A stretch of DNA of 8,174 nt, taken from Thermoleophilaceae bacterium. Its GTDB lineage: Bacteria; Actinomycetota; Thermoleophilia; Solirubrobacterales; Thermoleophilaceae. The notes under the pieces were generated by a model that had not been told where the DNA came from, did not search any database, and saw only the letters and a list, made by a program, of their open reading frames with translations. Where the stretch lies: positions 1 through 8,174 of the forward strand of contig JACCUO010000315.1 in the NCBI GenBank assembly GCA_013811765.1, read 5' to 3'. Shown here piece by piece: positions 5,873-8,174 of this stretch. A program made the translations under genes and the position numbers. Each line of letters opens with the position of its first letter. Position 1 is the stretch's first letter.

Positions 5873-6724
5873 ATGGACCTGGCCGCGATTCCCTCACCGG
5901 TCGAGCTGATCGAACTCCCGGCCACCCAGATCGCGCTCGCCGAACTCGTCCTGCTGGCCGTGGCGGGAGGCCTGCTCGGGGCCTTCGTCGTGCTGCGGCG
6001 GCTCGCCTTCTTCTCGCACGCTGTCGGTACCGCCACGTTCCCCGGCCTCGTCGTGGCGGACGCCACGGGATTCAGCGCGACCGTGGCGGGCCTCTGTGTC
6101 GCGGTCGGCTACGCCGGCGGCGTCGAGCGGGCTTCTCACACGGGCCGCGCCCCTGGAGACACGGCCACGGGCCTGCTGCTCGTGGCGGCCCTCGCGGGTG
6201 GGATCATCCTGGCCAGCGACGTGTTCGAGTCGGGGGCGGCGGTGGACCGGCTTCTGTTCGGGACGGCGATCGGGCTCGACGGGGGCGATCTGGCGCTCTC
6301 CGGAGTCGCCGCGCTGCTCGCCGTGGCCGGAACGGTGCTGCTCGGCCGGGCCTGGACAGCCGGGGGCTTTGATTCTGTCTCAGCGCCTCTCCTCGGAGTT
6401 CCGGCGCGGCGCGCCGACCTGCTGCTTCTGCTTCTCGTGGCCCTGTCCGCCGTGGCGGCCCTGCCGGCGGTGGGGGCGCTGCTCGTGACCTCGATCTTCG
6501 TAGTGCCCGCGGCGGTGGCCCGGCTGTTCACGCGCGATATGCGGGGCCTGCTCCTGTGGTCCATGGCCGTGGCGGCAGCACAGGGAACGCTCGGCCTCTA
6601 TCTGTCGATCTGGCTGGACGTGCCACCCGGGCCCGCGGTGGCCGTGCTCGGAGCGGGGGTCTACGCCCTGTGCGCGACGGGCATCGGAGCTCGCAGCCGG
6701 CTCCCCGGCGCGGAGGCGGCGTAG
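5873..6724 (+). CDS. Metal (Zn/Mn-type) ABC transporter permease, ABC-3 family
   Basis: This is an integral membrane subunit of a metal-ion importer of the ZnuB/MntB type, 283 residues, with about seven to eight hydrophobic segments. The family N-terminal pattern is visible: LLAVAGGLLGAFVVLRRLAFFSHAVG-x-x-x-FPG, where the usual ALSHAVLPG is replaced by FSHAVGTATFPG. The conserved late region GALLVTSIFVVPAAVARL, then GLYLSIWLDVPPG, matches the ABC-3 ending. An in-frame ATG at 5849 would lie inside the operator palindrome and add eight residues; ATG 5873 (MDLAAIPSP) fits the family start and a leaderless promoter. The ATPase gene begins at the very next base after the TAG stop. The metal cannot be told from the permease; the operator favours zinc. 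Confidence 0.92.
   Translation: MDLAAIPSPVELIELPATQIALAELVLLAVAGGLLGAFVVLRRLAFFSHAVGTATFPGLVVADATGFSATVAGLCVAVGYAGGVERASHTGRAPGDTATGLLLVAALAGGIILASDVFESGAAVDRLLFGTAIGLDGGDLALSGVAALLAVAGTVLLGRAWTAGGFDSVSAPLLGVPARRADLLLLLLVALSAVAALPAVGALLVTSIFVVPAAVARLFTRDMRGLLLWSMAVAAAQGTLGLYLSIWLDVPPGPAVAVLGAGVYALCATGIGARSRLPGAEAA
6712..6716 (+). promoter_or_regulatory. Ribosome binding site for the ATPase gene
   Basis: GGAGG lies 8 nt before the GTG at 6725, inside the end of the permease gene. It supports the GTG, which directly abuts the upstream stop codon. Confidence 0.75.
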
Positions 6725-7480
6725 GTGGCGCCGCCACCCGCCGTGGCTGCGCACGGCCTGTCCCTCGGATACGGGGCCGGGCCCGCGCTCGAGGGCGTGC
6801 ACTTCGAGGCGGCAGCCGGGACTACGCTCTGCGTCCTGGGGCCAAACGGCGGGGGCAAGACCACGCTCTTCCGGGCTCTGATAGGTGACCTGCGCCCGCT
6901 CGCCGGCGACGTGCACGTCGCGGGCCGGCCCGCATACCTGGCCCAGACCGAGCGCACCCGGCTGGACTTCCCGGTGAGTGCCCTTGACGTGGCATTGATG
7001 GGCTCCCTGGCGAGCGGTCGCTGGTGGCTTCCGCCGCGCCGCGCCGAGCGCCACGCCGCCCTTGCCGCCCTCGAGCGCGTGGGTCTGGCAGCACAGGCCG
7101 ACACCCTGTTCGGGGAGCTTTCGGGCGGGCAGCGCCGCCGGGCGCTGCTGGCGCGCGCGCTGACCCAGGACGCTGCGGTGCTGCTACTCGACGAGCCCTT
7201 CGCCGGAGTCGACCCCGCCAGCGCCGAGCTCATGACGGCCGTGTTCGATGAGTTGCGATCCGAGGGCCGGACGCTACTGGTGTCCACCCACGACGTGGAG
7301 AGCGCCCGTTCCTTCGATCTCGTGCTGTGCCTGAACGGTCTTCAGGTGGCATTCGGTGCTCCCGGGGAGTCACTCGGCCGCGAGGTGCTCGAGACCACCT
7401 ACGGCAGCGACCTCGTGATCCTGGAGGAGGCGCCCGAGCGCCCCGTGCGGGCGATCACGGTCCAGCATCACGAGCACTGA
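6725..7480 (+). CDS. Metal ABC transporter ATP-binding protein (ZnuC/MntA-like)
   Basis: This is the ATPase that drives metal import through the two neighbouring permeases, at the inner face of the membrane; 251 residues, normal for the family. All nucleotide-binding elements are intact: Walker A GPNGGGKTT at 39-47, Q-loop glutamine Q74 (AYLAQ), signature LSGGQ at 132-136, Walker B with LLLDEP at 153-158 and catalytic E157, D-loop GVD at 161-163, and H-loop H189 in STHD. The segment from Q74 (TERTRLDFPVSALDVALMG) is typical of metal-type ABC-3 ATPases, which contact short permease loops. The tail ends in QHHEH, a histidine cluster that might bind metal. The start is GTG, supported by GGAGG 8 nt upstream. 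It sits between two different permease genes, with 4 bp to the next ATG. Confidence 0.94.
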   Translation: MAPPPAVAAHGLSLGYGAGPALEGVHFEAAAGTTLCVLGPNGGGKTTLFRALIGDLRPLAGDVHVAGRPAYLAQTERTRLDFPVSALDVALMGSLASGRWWLPPRRAERHAALAALERVGLAAQADTLFGELSGGQRRRALLARALTQDAAVLLLDEPFAGVDPASAELMTAVFDELRSEGRTLLVSTHDVESARSFDLVLCLNGLQVAFGAPGESLGREVLETTYGSDLVILEEAPERPVRAITVQHHEH

Positions 7481-7484
7481 CGCC

Positions 7485-8174
7485 ATGGACCCCCTCGACA
7501 TCCTCCTCGACCCCCTGCGCTCGGGCATCGAGCGTCGCGCGCTCGCGGAGGTGATCCTGCTCGGCGGGATCTGCGGAGCTCTCAGCTTCTGGATCATGAG
7601 CTTCCGGCTCAGCTACCCGGCCGAGTCGCTGGCCCACGGGCTTCTCCCCGGCTTGGTGCTCGCCTCCCTCGCGGGTGTGCCGCTTCTGCTCGGCGGCACC
7701 TGCGGCGTGGCCCTGGCCGCAGGTCTCGTGGCGCTTGCCAGTAGTGATCCCCGGGTCGGAGCCGACTCCGCCACCGCGGTGGTCGTGACCGGGATGTTCG
7801 GGCTCGGCGCGCTGCTCGCGCTCTCGCCCGATGCGCCCGCGCGGCTCGAGGAACTGCTATTCGGGGACCCCCTGGGAGTGACCGACTCCGACCTGCTCGC
7901 CTCCACGGCGCTGGCCACGCTGGGGGCGGGGACACTGGCCGCCCTGCACCGCCCGCTGTGCGCTGTGGCCTTCGACTCCCCGGGCGCCGGGGCGCTCGGC
8001 CTCCGTCCGGGGGCCGTGCGGCTCGCGCTGATGATGCTGCTCGCGGCAGCCGTGGCGGTGGCGGTGCAGGGACTCGGGAGCCTGCTGGTGCTCGCCGTCC
8101 TGGTTGCGCCGGCCGTGGCCGTACGCAGCCGCGCGTCGGGCCCAGGCCGGGCGATGCTGAGCGGTGTTCTGGTC
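7485..8174 (+). CDS. Second metal ABC transporter permease, ABC-3 family (partial, cut by right edge)
   Basis: 230 codons from ATG 7485 to the window end are open; ABC-3 permeases usually have about 270-290 residues, so roughly 40-60 are missing. The motif PAESLAHGLLPGLVLA at about 50-65 corresponds to the family's DALSHAVLPGVALA. LGSLLVLAVLVAPAVAVRS near residue 200 matches the conserved late helix, the counterpart of GALLVTSIFVVPAAVA in the first permease. The protein is clearly diverged from the 5873-6724 permease, so the transporter is probably a heterodimer of two permeases with a shared ATPase. It follows the ATPase stop by 4 bp without a clear ribosome site, suggesting translational coupling. 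The substrate-binding lipoprotein expected for this importer is not in view. Confidence 0.92.
   Translation, partial: MDPLDILLDPLRSGIERRALAEVILLGGICGALSFWIMSFRLSYPAESLAHGLLPGLVLASLAGVPLLLGGTCGVALAAGLVALASSDPRVGADSATAVVVTGMFGLGALLALSPDAPARLEELLFGDPLGVTDSDLLASTALATLGAGTLAALHRPLCAVAFDSPGAGALGLRPGAVRLALMMLLAAAVAVAVQGLGSLLVLAVLVAPAVAVRSRASGPGRAMLSGVLV

Noticed and set aside
6136..7054. Several minus-strand open frames opposite the transporter genes
   Set aside because: They are antisense to genes with intact Walker and permease motifs, and their products are Arg/Ala/Pro/Ser-rich shadows.

Overview
The window is high-GC, densely packed DNA from an actinobacterium. Short or leaderless 5' ends, GTG and CTG starts, the gene order lysA-hom-thrC-thrB, and a small Gly/Ala-rich single-helix protein typical of soil actinobacteria fit a lineage such as Thermoleophilia (Solirubrobacterales or relatives). 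That placement is inference from gene style, not from a marker gene. There are no RNA genes, insertion sequences or CRISPR arrays, and no gene-free stretch longer than about 130 bases.

Region 1 (1-4380, minus strand) is an amino-acid operon read right to left: lysA (diaminopimelate decarboxylase, last step to lysine), hom (homoserine dehydrogenase with ACT domain), thrC (threonine synthase) and thrB (homoserine kinase). The genes overlap by 11 bp, lie 10 bp apart, or overlap by 4 bp, so translation is probably coupled. The flow is aspartate semialdehyde to homoserine (Hom), phosphohomoserine (ThrB) and threonine (ThrC), with LysA serving the lysine branch. The oddity is thrB. Its first ~190 residues are a good homoserine kinase, but the frame then runs without a stop into a hydrophobic multi-helix tail resembling the end of a membrane glycosyltransferase. 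That tail continues off the left edge. It is either a real rearrangement or an assembly chimera.

Region 2 (4394-5740) holds a plus-strand alpha/beta hydrolase whose start lies only 13 bp from the divergent lysA start. It is followed by a convergent minus-strand gene for a small membrane-anchored, glycine-rich protein of unknown function. The convergent junction carries a 19-bp direct repeat and GC-rich hairpins.

Region 3 (5844-8174, plus strand) is a metal ABC transporter operon in the order permease, ATPase, second permease (cut by the right edge). A perfect 7-1-7 inverted repeat of the Fur/Zur operator type sits between the positions expected for -35 and -10, just before the first permease. 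This suggests zinc (or iron/manganese) repression of a transcript that may be leaderless. No substrate-binding protein is present; it may lie to the right.

I see no wholly new system. The observations most worth a second look are the thrB chimera, the Zur-type operator, the non-standard thrC start and the divergent 13-bp start region.
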